DNA from: Mucilaginibacter sp. PAMC 26640 | GTDB taxonomy: Bacteria; Bacteroidota; Bacteroidia; Sphingobacteriales; Sphingobacteriaceae | Reading direction: 5' to 3' | Assembly (NCBI GenBank): GCA_001596135.1 | Contig: CP014773.1 | Span: forward strand, 5,146,001 to 5,210,000 | Length of the DNA stretch: 64,000 nt | Shown: positions 17,780-26,707 of the stretch, one piece after another | Layout: every line of letters starts with the position of its first letter | Position numbering within the stretch: position 1 is the first letter of the stretch | Notes under the pieces: model-generated | The model's database searches: none | Told to the model about the DNA's origin: nothing | The model's input: the letters and a program-made list of their open reading frames with translations, nothing else | Position numbers and translations under genes: made by a program

Positions 17780-18802
17780 ATGGCTATATCAAGAAAACAA
17801 GATCAGATAAAGAAAGTGGTAGTTGTAGGAACGTCCGCAGGGGGGTTAAATGCCGTAAAATCGTTAGTTAGCCAGTTGCAGGAAAAGTTTGAAGCGCCAA
17901 TATTGATCGTTCAGCATATTTCAGCTGATGCTACAGGGAATGTACTTTTAAACGCGCTGAATAAATTGGGTAGCCTAAAATGTGAACATGCGGTGAGCGG
18001 CACCAGTCTTCAAAATGGTCATATATATCTGGCACCTTCTGATCATCACATAATGATCGATGACGATGAAAAAATCTTAGTTACCAAAGGGGCGCAGGAA
18101 AACCGGTCAAGGCCAGCTATCGACCCACTTTTTCGTTCCGCCGCCGCAGTTTTTGCTAATAAGGTTATAGGCATACTTTTGACGGGCTATTTAGATGACG
18201 GTACAGCGGGTATGATAGCTATTAAAAGATGTGGCGGAACATGTATAGTTCAAGATCCTGCAGATGCTGAATATCCTGATATGCCCAACAACGCATTAAA
18301 CCAAACAAAGGTTGACTACTGTTTGCCCCTTATGGAAATGGGCGGCCTACTCTACCAGCTTCTTTCTAAGAAAAGTGGTAAAAGCAAACCTATTCCCAAA
18401 GACATCTTAATAGAAACAAAAATCGCAAAAAGGGTATTGAGCGATCTGCCTTCAGTAAATGCTTTAGGCGAACAAGTGCCTTTCAATTGTCCTGGTTGTG
18501 GCGGAGTATTATGGAAAATAGATGAGAGTTCTGCGCTGCGTTACCGCTGCCATACCGGGCATGCCTATACCTCCGCATCTTTGCTTGCAGAGCAAACCAT
18601 GAAAATAGAGGAAACGATGTGGACAGCGCTCAGGATGTTTGAAGAACGCAAAAACCTGCTCACGACCGTAGCTAAAGATCAACGGGGAGCTACTGCAAAA
18701 TCATCATTAGAAAGGGCAAATATGTCTCAGGTTCATATTGACCGTATCAAAGCTATTCTCCTTGCAGGTGATAAAGAACCAACAAACAACATGCCCATTT
18801 AG
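17780..18802 (+). CDS. Stand-alone CheB methylesterase with C-terminal zinc-ribbon-like tail
   Basis: I chose the ATG at 17780 (MAISRKQDQIKK); an ATT/ATG-region extension upstream is not conserved in character. The CheB domain (about 12-190) keeps Ser19 (GTSAGG), the His of VQHIS and the Asp of GYLDDGTAG. There is no receiver domain. The remaining about 150 residues contain a CPGCGG...RCHTGHAY pattern (Cys-x2-Cys...Cys-x2-Gly-His), a plausible metal-binding ribbon, followed by a helical tail. The protein is 340 residues long. It is the second receiver-less CheB in 6 kb, with no receptor genes in view. Its target is therefore unknown. Confidence 0.88.
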   Translation: MAISRKQDQIKKVVVVGTSAGGLNAVKSLVSQLQEKFEAPILIVQHISADATGNVLLNALNKLGSLKCEHAVSGTSLQNGHIYLAPSDHHIMIDDDEKILVTKGAQENRSRPAIDPLFRSAAAVFANKVIGILLTGYLDDGTAGMIAIKRCGGTCIVQDPADAEYPDMPNNALNQTKVDYCLPLMEMGGLLYQLLSKKSGKSKPIPKDILIETKIAKRVLSDLPSVNALGEQVPFNCPGCGGVLWKIDESSALRYRCHTGHAYTSASLLAEQTMKIEETMWTALRMFEERKNLLTTVAKDQRGATAKSSLERANMSQVHIDRIKAILLAGDKEPTNNMPI

Positions 18803-19132
18803 ACATTTAAAGGTTTACTTTCAGATCATTTATATCACGCCTGATACAGAAGAGATATTACACTTTTAAAATAATCTACACCAAAAGTTTTTTCAAAAAA
18901 ATCAAGGACAGGACAAACTTGTGCAATATTTTTTAAGCCCGTCAGTCCATTTTAATTTCTGATACTATCTACACAACTCAACGGTTTACGTCCTATGGAA
19001 TTGCATGATCAAGGTCCCGGAATATCCAACATTATTATTAGAGGAGTTAAACCGCGGTTTACTGATTCCTTCATAATCCGGGCCTTTTGCCATTTATTGT
19101 AGTTTCTTTGCTTACCTTATTTACATTTCATA
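18803..19132. other. Intergenic region between convergent CheB and histidine kinase genes
   Basis: The 330 bases contain no complete gene. A short plus-strand frame near 18970-19100 reads MELHDQGPGISNI, similar to the G1 box (DxGPGI) of a GHKL ATPase, then runs out at a TAG. It may be a scrap of an old kinase or anti-sigma gene. No clear terminator hairpin was found. Confidence 0.35.
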
Positions 19133-20278
19133 TTATTTACGATTTGAAATTTCAGGCAATTCCTCATCGGGCACAGTAAACCAAAACGTAGTTCCTTTAC
19201 CTAATTCGCTTTCTACCCCCATCTCACCGCCATGTAATCTAATAATTTCAGCAGATATATATAGACCAAGCCCTAAACCTGATGCGTGGTTGTTATCTTT
19301 CGCTACTCTAAAATATCGGTCGAAAAGGTTACTTAAATTCTCAGGTCCAATTCCCTTGCCTTTGTCGCTGACTGATATTTTAGTCATTCCTTTTGGATGT
19401 TGCACATTTATGGTAATCTCTAAGGATTCGGATGCGTGTTTTACAGCATTATTAACCAAGTTTACAAGTACCTGGTCAATTTTCTCCCTGTCTGCAAATA
19501 TGGAATAAGAAATACTACTCAGGTAATTGATATGATATTTTCCCTCCAAACGAATGTGGCTGCAACATTCATCAACCAATTCCTTCACATTAAATGTCGC
19601 TTTTTTTAAAGACAATTGCCCCTGCTCTATTTTTGTAGAACTCAACAAATCATTCACGAGGCAATTTAGCTTAATAACATTTCTTTCTGCAGTTTCTGTC
19701 ATTTTAATAAGCCGTTCCGTTACTGTTGTTTCTGTCTGTAACATCCGGCTCATCAACTGCAGATTTGCCTTAAGGCTGGTGATAGGTGTTTTGAGTTCGT
19801 GGCTCGCCACACTTATAAATTCTTCTTTATGCACTTTTAACTGATGTTGCTCTGACACGTCAACAATAATTGTGTATCCAAGAAGTCCGGATTCATCCGG
19901 AAAAAGAATAGATGTTACCTGGCACCAGATCATCGTCCCATCCTTTTTGATTAGCCGGGTTTCTAAAGAAAAAAACGGAGTTTCTTTGTGCCAAAGTTGC
20001 TCCTGAAGAGCCTGCCAATGTGATTTATCTGCCGATGGGGAATAATCAAGGATATGCGCACCAATGATCTCTTCCTTGGTGTCATATCCCAGTAGTTTGA
20101 CCAGGGCCATATTAACCTCAAGGATGTTTAAGTCGGGGGAGATCACCTTACTGGCTAATCTCGAACACTCAAAAATTGTTCTGAATAAGTTTTGACTGTT
20201 TCCGACTTTAAGCCGTTCGGTTTCAAGCGTCAATTCGATGTTTTTTTTCTTTAACGATTCTATAGTATCCATTGCCAT
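19133..20278 (-). CDS. PAS-domain sensor histidine kinase
   Basis: This 381-residue kinase has no membrane segment. A short N-terminal coiled coil (about 4-28) precedes one PAS/PAC domain (about 30-145; ILEVNMALVKLLGYDTKEE, and IKKDGTMIWCQVTSI at its end). HisKA follows, with His160 (SVASHELKTPITSL). The ATPase domain has VLVNLVNNAVKHA, DKGKGIGPENLSNLFDRYFR and GLGLGLYISAEI. No response regulator is adjacent, so it is an orphan kinase. It lies divergent from a secreted-protein gene across about 300 bases. The signal it senses is unknown. Confidence 0.9.
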   Translation of the reverse strand: MAMDTIESLKKKNIELTLETERLKVGNSQNLFRTIFECSRLASKVISPDLNILEVNMALVKLLGYDTKEEIIGAHILDYSPSADKSHWQALQEQLWHKETPFFSLETRLIKKDGTMIWCQVTSILFPDESGLLGYTIIVDVSEQHQLKVHKEEFISVASHELKTPITSLKANLQLMSRMLQTETTVTERLIKMTETAERNVIKLNCLVNDLLSSTKIEQGQLSLKKATFNVKELVDECCSHIRLEGKYHINYLSSISYSIFADREKIDQVLVNLVNNAVKHASESLEITINVQHPKGMTKISVSDKGKGIGPENLSNLFDRYFRVAKDNNHASGLGLGLYISAEIIRLHGGEMGVESELGKGTTFWFTVPDEELPEISNRK

Positions 20279-20574
20279 GAGTACTATCCTTAAGTTCCGC
20301 TATGTGAATTTAGCAGATGTGGATGATCGCTCCGTTAAATAAGCTTAAAAAGGTGGGATTGTTTCAACTAGTTTGCGTGTCAGGATCAAAGAGTACTATG
20401 CGCTTTTTTTTATTGAAGATGTGTTAAATTGTAGATTATAAAGAAGTGAGGTTTACTATCGGCACAAGCGGCGTAAATACGGTTTTGTAATTAAATTCAC
20501 ATCATGATCATGTTGGTACGGGCTTTGATAACCCTTAAGCAATTATTGCCGTTCAACTATCAACCATATCAAAA

Positions 20575-21231
20575 ATGAGAATACTTTTATTTTATGCTAT
20601 TTTATTAATAGCCACCCCTTTTTATACAAAGGCGCAATCTACTGTCGATATAGTTCAAACCCTTGAAGAAAAATATAATTGGTCAAGGGCTAAGGTTATA
20701 GAAGAGAGCATTACTATCAATGGGCCAGCGGAGATGTTTACCAGGATTATGTCTGATAAGCGCTCCTTCGACATTTCAACATTTTCTTACTTAAGTTCCT
20801 ACTTAGGTAAATATTTCGATAAGGTCTATGGTACTGATATATTAAACTCAGCAGAAAAAACTTCTGTAAATACAACAGCTCAACAAAAAGCTGCGTGTGC
20901 AAAAGAAATTGCCAAAATCTCTGGCAAATTGCATATCACATTAAATGCACGTAGTACAAAATTAACAGATAATAGCTACGAACTCAGCATGACGACTTTG
21001 ACAACGATTGGAGAGTTTTTAAACCCTGAACGAGGCGTAGGGGTTGCAGCAGGATGGAGACCGATTGCGAATAAAGTTGCAATAACCATTAATACACTGA
21101 ATAAAACCGGGCAGCCTATAGTTAGGTGGAGCAAGGATTTGAGCAATTGTACAATTGATTTGCTTGTAGGCGGCGACACTAATTATTCAAGTGTGATTAT
21201 AGATGGTTTGAAAAAGGGCGGAAAAATGTAG
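20575..21231 (+). CDS. Secreted protein of unknown function
   Basis: The 218 residues start with a clear Sec signal peptide (MRILLFYAILLIATPFYTKAQ, cleavage after the AQ region). The mature part is mixed alpha/beta with a hydrophobic C-terminal half (NKVAITINTLNKTGQPIVRWSKDLSN, then YSSVIIDGLKKGGKM) and two Cys. I do not recognise the family. It opens the block of small secreted proteins that runs to about 39.7 kb. Confidence 0.75.
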   Translation: MRILLFYAILLIATPFYTKAQSTVDIVQTLEEKYNWSRAKVIEESITINGPAEMFTRIMSDKRSFDISTFSYLSSYLGKYFDKVYGTDILNSAEKTSVNTTAQQKAACAKEIAKISGKLHITLNARSTKLTDNSYELSMTTLTTIGEFLNPERGVGVAAGWRPIANKVAITINTLNKTGQPIVRWSKDLSNCTIDLLVGGDTNYSSVIIDGLKKGGKM

Positions 21232-21555
21232 TACATCTATCCTTGTGTGCTGATGATAAACTTCTGTGGATATCCCGCAAACGCTTCGCTAAGTTATGTT
21301 GCGCGCATGAGACCAAGGGTCGTTCGTTGACTCAACTTCTCAGCAATACGATTAAGCTATATTACAACCAAAAACCTATTATTTTGCTATCACTGCCGAA
21401 TATTTTGCTGCTGAGAAGTATTTACGTACTGAGTGCTGCGTCTCCCACAGATTTGATTTGAACTATATCTTTTAAAAGAGTCACTTAAGTTATATATCGA
21501 CTATAAATCAACAATTACTACAGGTATCCGTTAACTACACAAACTAATACCGTTC
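21232..21555. repeat. Intergenic region with a long-spaced inverted repeat
   Basis: The 324 bases hold no convincing gene; a 72-codon frame at 21243-21461 lacks coding character. ACTTCTCAGCA (21335-21345) is exactly inverted as TGCTGAGAAGT (21409-21419), with 63 bases between and partial matches extending inward. This could be a hairpin-forming RNA, a protein-binding site or the ends of a tiny non-autonomous element. Confidence 0.45.
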
Positions 21556-22062
21556 ATGAAAAATATATTTGTCTTCGCTTTATTTACGCTTTCTTTATTT
21601 TCAGCAACAAGCACGTATGCACAAACTGATGAAAACAGAATAAAAATTCAATTAACAGTTCCTTTTAAAGGGAAAAATATTATAACAGATTTAAACGGCA
21701 TAACTACGTCCCTATCCCGGACTTACGAAGATACGCCAGCCATAAAATCAGATAGGGATTCTACACTAAGCAAGATAGCCGGTTACAATCCAGCGCCACT
21801 CTACCTGACTATGGATGCCAAAAAAATCAACGAAGAATTACTGAGCGTGTTTGCCAAAAAACAAAACAAATTCGACGGTACGATTACCATTGTTGACACC
21901 TATGGCAAAAACCCGACAAGAATTATCAAGTTTAAACAAGCAAGCTTGTATAGCTATACAGACAATGTAGCTGCGGGCGGATACGGAGAAACATATGGCT
22001 CGGCAGCCATATCAATAAGCTGCCAAGAGGTTTCAGTAAATGGTATAATCATCGAGCAATAA
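21556..22062 (+). CDS. Secreted protein with a faintly Hcp/TssD-like C-terminal half
   Basis: The 168 residues begin with a Sec signal peptide ending in ATSTYAQ (about 1-23). The rest is beta-rich. The segment from about 95 (NKFDGTITIVDTYGKNPTR, then KFKQASLYSYTDNV and AAISISCQEVSVNG) has the strand order of the C-terminal half of Bacteroidota Hcp-like TssD proteins. In those, a GxIxFY strand, an IxFxDAYxxxY strand and a final IxISAxxIxxG strand close the barrel. A signal peptide would be unexpected for a type VI tube protein, and no other T6SS gene is visible. I treat this as a fold resemblance only. Confidence 0.7.
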   Translation: MKNIFVFALFTLSLFSATSTYAQTDENRIKIQLTVPFKGKNIITDLNGITTSLSRTYEDTPAIKSDRDSTLSKIAGYNPAPLYLTMDAKKINEELLSVFAKKQNKFDGTITIVDTYGKNPTRIIKFKQASLYSYTDNVAAGGYGETYGSAAISISCQEVSVNGIIIEQ

Positions 22063-22181
22063 TATAAAGTCGAAACGTGAGCACGGTGGAGTACTTATTG
22101 CGCCTTAAAGTATCAATTTAAATGGCATATTGATTACTTCTTATTAATATTATGCTGAGTTGATCACTGGTACTTTTAAAA

Positions 22182-23210
22182 ATGCTTAAACCGCTCCCAA
22201 TTTACTTTTTCCTGTTACTTCTATTTTGCTTCATGTCCTGCCGTAGAGACAGGGTCATCAATACTTCCTTTTATTATTGGAAAACAGTTTACTATACCAA
22301 TAAAACGGAACAAAAATATTTTGGCGCGCTCGACTGCAAAAAATTTTACGTGCGAATCATGGACGTAAACTACGGCGATAACGGTATTGTGCCTGTATCG
22401 CCGGTTACCTTTAAAACAGTTCTGCCAGATTCTGTACAGCTTATTCCAGTTGTATTTATTGTTAATGATGTACTTAAAAATCAAACTAACAAGCAACTGG
22501 ACGACCTTGCCCGGAAGATCATCTACTATGTAAACGGCCGGATCAAACCGTCAGGCAAGACATCTTATAGCGAACTACAGCTTGACTGCGACTGGACACG
22601 CACAACCCGCGATAGCTACTTTTACCTGCTTAAGCGCATCAGAACTGACTCAGGCCTTAAAAACAAAAAACTATCTGCCACATTGCGCCTGCATCAACTT
22701 AAAAATCAAAAAAGCAGTGGCATACCACCGGTAGACCGCGTAATGCTTATGTGTTATAACATGGGCAACCTGCGCAAATATGGCCATCAAAATTCTATAC
22801 TGGAACAAAGCGAACTGGAAAAATATGCGGGTAATAACTTAAGCGAATATCCTATGCCGATTGATATTGGACTACCTATTTTTAGCTGGGCAGTAGTTTT
22901 TAGGCAAAGGCAATAGGCAGGCATTGCCAAGAGATTACAAAGTGAAAGCTTCACCGACAGCCAAATTTTTAAAGCAAGCGGCAGCAACTTTTACACGTTG
23001 CAAAAAGACCTGCCTCAATATGGTTTACTACGCGGTGACGAAATTAGATGGGAAAACCTATCGGCGGATCAGTTACTGTCTACCGCCAACTATATTCAAA
23101 AATTCATATCGTCAGACACTGTAAATATCATCTATTTTCACCTAAACGAACAGACACTTAAACAATACACCTATGAAGACCTGGAAAAAACTGCTGCAGT
23201 ATTCCGTTAG
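22182..23210 (+). pseudogene. TIM-barrel-like lipoprotein gene interrupted by an in-frame TAG
   Basis: The frame opens at 22182 with a lipoprotein signal (FLLLLFCFMSC, Cys20) and runs 244 codons to a TAG at 22914-22916. The same frame then continues without another stop for about 98 codons to 23210 (AGIAKRLQSESF... to EDLEKTAAVFR). The two parts read as one protein with the strand pattern of a TIM barrel: FYVRIMDVNY, QLIPVVFIVND, ELQLDCDWT, LSATLRLHQL, VMLMCYNMG, IDIGLPIFSWAVVF and NIIYFHLNEQ. Conserved-looking acidic residues lie at strand ends, suggesting a glycoside-hydrolase-like fold. One base change (TAT or TAC to TAG) would explain the stop. Its 3' end overlaps the next gene by 38 bases in another frame. 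A sequencing error is possible. Confidence 0.75.
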
Positions 23211-25839
23211 CATTACAGGCTTGTGCCTGATGAGTGTGGCTATCATAATGGCTTGCTCTGATGAGCCCGATCCTTACGATTACTATACTTCTTTTTTTCA
23301 TCCCGATATTCAGGGTAAAAAAGATTTCGGTGCTTTTTATTTTACAGATTACCAGTTCACCTACGGCAATGACGAACCGGCAAGCGAAGCTGCCATCAAC
23401 GCTGCCGAGTGGACGCAATATTTAGGGGGTCAGGTTAAAGCTGATGATGTAGAAAAAATCATGTATCACCTGGATACAGCAGGCAAAGAAAGAGCTTATC
23501 ATTTTTTTGACCAAGACCCGCCGATAGCAGATAGTTTAGCCAGAAGCAACTTTTTATGGAGCCTGAAAGATCCGGCACACGCTTCCGCCAGAAAGTATTA
23601 CCAGTTTGCCGTTCAGGCAGAGCTTTTAGGGCAATCTAACTATAACTACTGGGAACCTGCGCCGTTAGACACTGCCGGACTAAAAGAGGAAGCGGCAAAA
23701 GCGGTACAATCTGCAGTGGAAGAGAACGACAGTTTCTTGAAGTTGCGCTACTTTTACCAGGCACAGAAACTTAACCATTACGCAGGCAACTATGTAGAAG
23801 CGAAAAATATCTACGAACAGCACATTGCTAAAAACTCATCGTCCAGCCATGTAATGGGGTGGGCATTGGCGTTGAAAGCGGGAGAAGAGCGCCGCCTGGG
23901 TGATACCATTCAAGCGGCTTTTCTGTTCTCTAAAGTTTTTGCCCAGTATCCCGAGCGCAGGCTGCAAGCCTACCGCAATTATCACTACATCAATGCGCCA
24001 TTTAACGACGTATTAAACTTAGCCCAAACCCCAGAGGAAAAAGCAAACCTATATGCTATTAAAGGTTTTGCCAATCCAGAAATTGAAACAGATGATCTTG
24101 AACAAGTTTACAATAACGCGCCTGCATCATCATTAATAGGCGTGCTGCTGGTACGGGAAATTAATAAACTGGAGCAATACTACCTTACCCCGGCACTTAA
24201 TAACAATAACGATCAGTTTTACAGCAACCAATCACCAGTGAAAAATGAGGTTTTGGGGCAAAAAACAGTTGTTGGTAAAGGGCTTTTGTGGGCCGGGCTG
24301 GTTATTTTACTCTTTGGGATAATTGTGCTTGTCATAGGGTTTAACAAACAACCTGATAAGCCAGTTATTAAGATAGCAGGTGGCATCCTAACACTGGTGG
24401 GTGCTGTTTGCATGGTATGGTTTTTTACACACAAACCAAATAGCATAACACAAGCGCAGCAACTACCACAAGGCAGCTTTTTTGTTGCCATGCCCGACAG
24501 TGTTAAGACGAAATATGAAGCGCATATCAAAAAGCTTAGCAGCTTTTGCCAAAAGCTTACGAATGATGCTAAGTACAATGAGCCACAAATAGGGGCTCTG
24601 ACAAACGCCTACCTATACTTTATGCAGAATAAACCAAAAGATGGCCTTGCTGCACTGAAAGAATTGGATGGTCAAAATCTTAATGCAAAATTTGGCGATC
24701 AAAAGCAGATCGTGAACCTTCTGTTATCCGCCCAACGCATAAAACAATTCAAAGCGGTTGAGGAAGCGTCTTTACTGCCATCCTTACAATGGCTTCGTGA
24801 AAAGGTAATAGCAGGCGGTAAACCCAAAACTGATGTGTACCCACCTACACCAAACGATAACAACCAATTTGCCATTACTCAGCGCAATTTTTATAACTAT
24901 GTACTGGCTCCGGCTTACCTGCGTCAGGGCGATACTGCCCGTGCCGCCCTGACTATGTTAAACAGTAATAATAACAACATGGCCAGCAATAGTTGGTATA
25001 TCGACAGAGACTTGCCCGACTTTTGGTTTAACTATCTGCATTCTGCCCAGCTTAAGCAAATTATCAATTGGAAAACACATCCCCCAGCAGACAAATATCT
25101 TTCATTTTTAAGCAGCGGCCTAAACCGTGTAAACACTGATAACCTGAATGAACTTTTAGGCACCATCGCCTTGCGGGAACATAATTACACGGAAGCTAAA
25201 ACAGCGTTTAGTCGCATCAATAACAGAAAAATCATCAACGCTTCTTACAACGGAGACGATAATTATGGTAGTGGTGATAGCTTCCAGGGAGATCCATTTC
25301 TGGCCGAGATCAATGATTATCCTAAATATTTTGCAGGGCAGCGATACACAAAACTGACCTTTGCGCAACGAATGGCAGACCTGGAGAGCCAAATAAAAAA
25401 AGAGCCGAAAAATGCCGATGCCTATTATCAAATGGCTAATGGTTTATATAATACTTCTACTTACGGCAACTCATGGGGCCTTATTGCATACACATGGTCA
25501 TCTTATGATTTTGGCCGCAAGCCGCTTTATTATTTTGACGGTGATTATATCAGGGCAGCAAAAGCAAAAGAGTATTACCTAAAAGCCCGTCAATTAACTA
25601 CAGATAGGGAATTTAAAGCCAGATGTACCTTTATGGCGGCCAAGTGTGAGCAAAAAGAGCACGTGGCGCCATCTTTTATGGACAGCTATGATACTTATGA
25701 GAAACGACAAAAATTATATCTAAAACAGCTTAAGCAAAACAGCTACTTTAAAGAGATGCAACAGTATAAAACAACTACATTTTATCAGACTGCAGTAAAC
25801 GAGTGTAGTTATCTGAGTGATTTTGTCAGATCGAATTAA
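23173..25839 (+). CDS. Large lipoprotein, helical-repeat (TPR-like) protein with two mid-chain membrane segments
   Basis: The 888 residues begin with a lipoprotein-type signal (GLCLMSVAIIMAC, Cys28) followed by SDEPDPYDYY. Most of the chain is helical with TPR-like pairs (for example LAALKELDGQNLN, YLRQGDTARAALTML, LREHNYTEAKTAFSRI). Two adjacent hydrophobic helices lie at about 370-388 (LLWAGLVILLFGIIVLVIGF) and 399-420, so the N- and C-terminal halves probably sit on the same side of a membrane. The family is unknown to me. It overlaps the interrupted lipoprotein gene by 38 bases, suggesting translational coupling and a shared envelope function. Confidence 0.85.
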   Translation: MKTWKKLLQYSVSITGLCLMSVAIIMACSDEPDPYDYYTSFFHPDIQGKKDFGAFYFTDYQFTYGNDEPASEAAINAAEWTQYLGGQVKADDVEKIMYHLDTAGKERAYHFFDQDPPIADSLARSNFLWSLKDPAHASARKYYQFAVQAELLGQSNYNYWEPAPLDTAGLKEEAAKAVQSAVEENDSFLKLRYFYQAQKLNHYAGNYVEAKNIYEQHIAKNSSSSHVMGWALALKAGEERRLGDTIQAAFLFSKVFAQYPERRLQAYRNYHYINAPFNDVLNLAQTPEEKANLYAIKGFANPEIETDDLEQVYNNAPASSLIGVLLVREINKLEQYYLTPALNNNNDQFYSNQSPVKNEVLGQKTVVGKGLLWAGLVILLFGIIVLVIGFNKQPDKPVIKIAGGILTLVGAVCMVWFFTHKPNSITQAQQLPQGSFFVAMPDSVKTKYEAHIKKLSSFCQKLTNDAKYNEPQIGALTNAYLYFMQNKPKDGLAALKELDGQNLNAKFGDQKQIVNLLLSAQRIKQFKAVEEASLLPSLQWLREKVIAGGKPKTDVYPPTPNDNNQFAITQRNFYNYVLAPAYLRQGDTARAALTMLNSNNNNMASNSWYIDRDLPDFWFNYLHSAQLKQIINWKTHPPADKYLSFLSSGLNRVNTDNLNELLGTIALREHNYTEAKTAFSRINNRKIINASYNGDDNYGSGDSFQGDPFLAEINDYPKYFAGQRYTKLTFAQRMADLESQIKKEPKNADAYYQMANGLYNTSTYGNSWGLIAYTWSSYDFGRKPLYYFDGDYIRAAKAKEYYLKARQLTTDREFKARCTFMAAKCEQKEHVAPSFMDSYDTYEKRQKLYLKQLKQNSYFKEMQQYKTTTFYQTAVNECSYLSDFVRSN

Positions 25840-25871
25840 AAAAATTAAACACAGCTTATTATTAACTACAT

Positions 25872-26498
25872 ATGGAATGGTTATTCAAAAACAAAATATT
25901 TAAACTTAACAAGCGGATAGCATTATGGCTTCTTGTTCTATGTTCGTCTGTAACAGCAGATGCGCAGAACGGCACTTACGAAAAGAAAGCTTCCCAAGGT
26001 GCATATGGAATAATTTCCTTCCAGAAAAATGGCAACCAGGTAACAGCAGAGATTTTTACCTGGTGGAATACAAAATCGGCCCAAACAGGCAGCTATTATG
26101 GAAAAGGTGTATTGAAGAACAACACGATTGTGTTACATAGTGACGAAAATGATCCTGAATGCAAAGTAACACTCAGTATTGTTCAAGGCAAAATTAAAGC
26201 ATTATTTAATAGCTGCAGTACCGACCATTTAACGGACGACTTTAACGGCTTTTATAACAAGATCACTGATGCTGTGACCGGCGATTATGTAGTTACAGCG
26301 CCCAAAGCTTACTTCTATAGAAGCCCCAATTTAATCAGCAAACTTAAAACCTATGTACTTAAAGGCGATAAAGTAAGACTGGATATTGACAGAGTTGGTG
26401 CCAGCAAGCAAAATTGGCTATATGTATATTTCACCAATAAGGCAGGAAAGGAAACAGCCGGATTTATGCCAATGTCCAATCTTAGCAGGTTGGAATAA
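25872..26498 (+). CDS. Secreted protein with C-terminal SH3-like domain
   Basis: The 208 residues carry an uncommonly long, basic n-region before the signal hydrophobic core (RIALWLLVLCSSVTADAQ). The first mature half is beta-rich (GAYGIISFQKNGNQVTAEIFTWWN) with a Cys pair. The last about 70 residues look like a bacterial SH3-like domain (YFYRSPNLISKLKTYVLKGDKVRLDIDR, then WLYVYFTNKAGKETAGFM), a fold often used to bind peptidoglycan peptides. It starts 32 bases after the large lipoprotein gene on the same strand, so it is probably the last gene of that operon. Confidence 0.8.
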   Translation: MEWLFKNKIFKLNKRIALWLLVLCSSVTADAQNGTYEKKASQGAYGIISFQKNGNQVTAEIFTWWNTKSAQTGSYYGKGVLKNNTIVLHSDENDPECKVTLSIVQGKIKALFNSCSTDHLTDDFNGFYNKITDAVTGDYVVTAPKAYFYRSPNLISKLKTYVLKGDKVRLDIDRVGASKQNWLYVYFTNKAGKETAGFMPMSNLSRLE

Positions 26499-26707
26499 TA
26501 GCCTCATCGTAAACTGCCTGTAATTGGCAAAGGTTTTTGGTTAACCTTATTAGATAAGGAAGTAGTTATAGCGTATTCATGAAGAGATCATTATCTGTTT
26601 GCAAAGCGTAAATACCCTGTTACTCCATTACACGGGTAACTCTGCCCTCGTAAACAAGTAAGCAACCTTAAAAAGATCCATAATTAATTAATATCGTTTA
26701 TAAGTAA

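Noticed and set aside
21243..21461. 72-residue reading frame on the plus strand
   Set aside because: It crosses the long-spaced inverted repeat and has odd composition with no recognisable fold.
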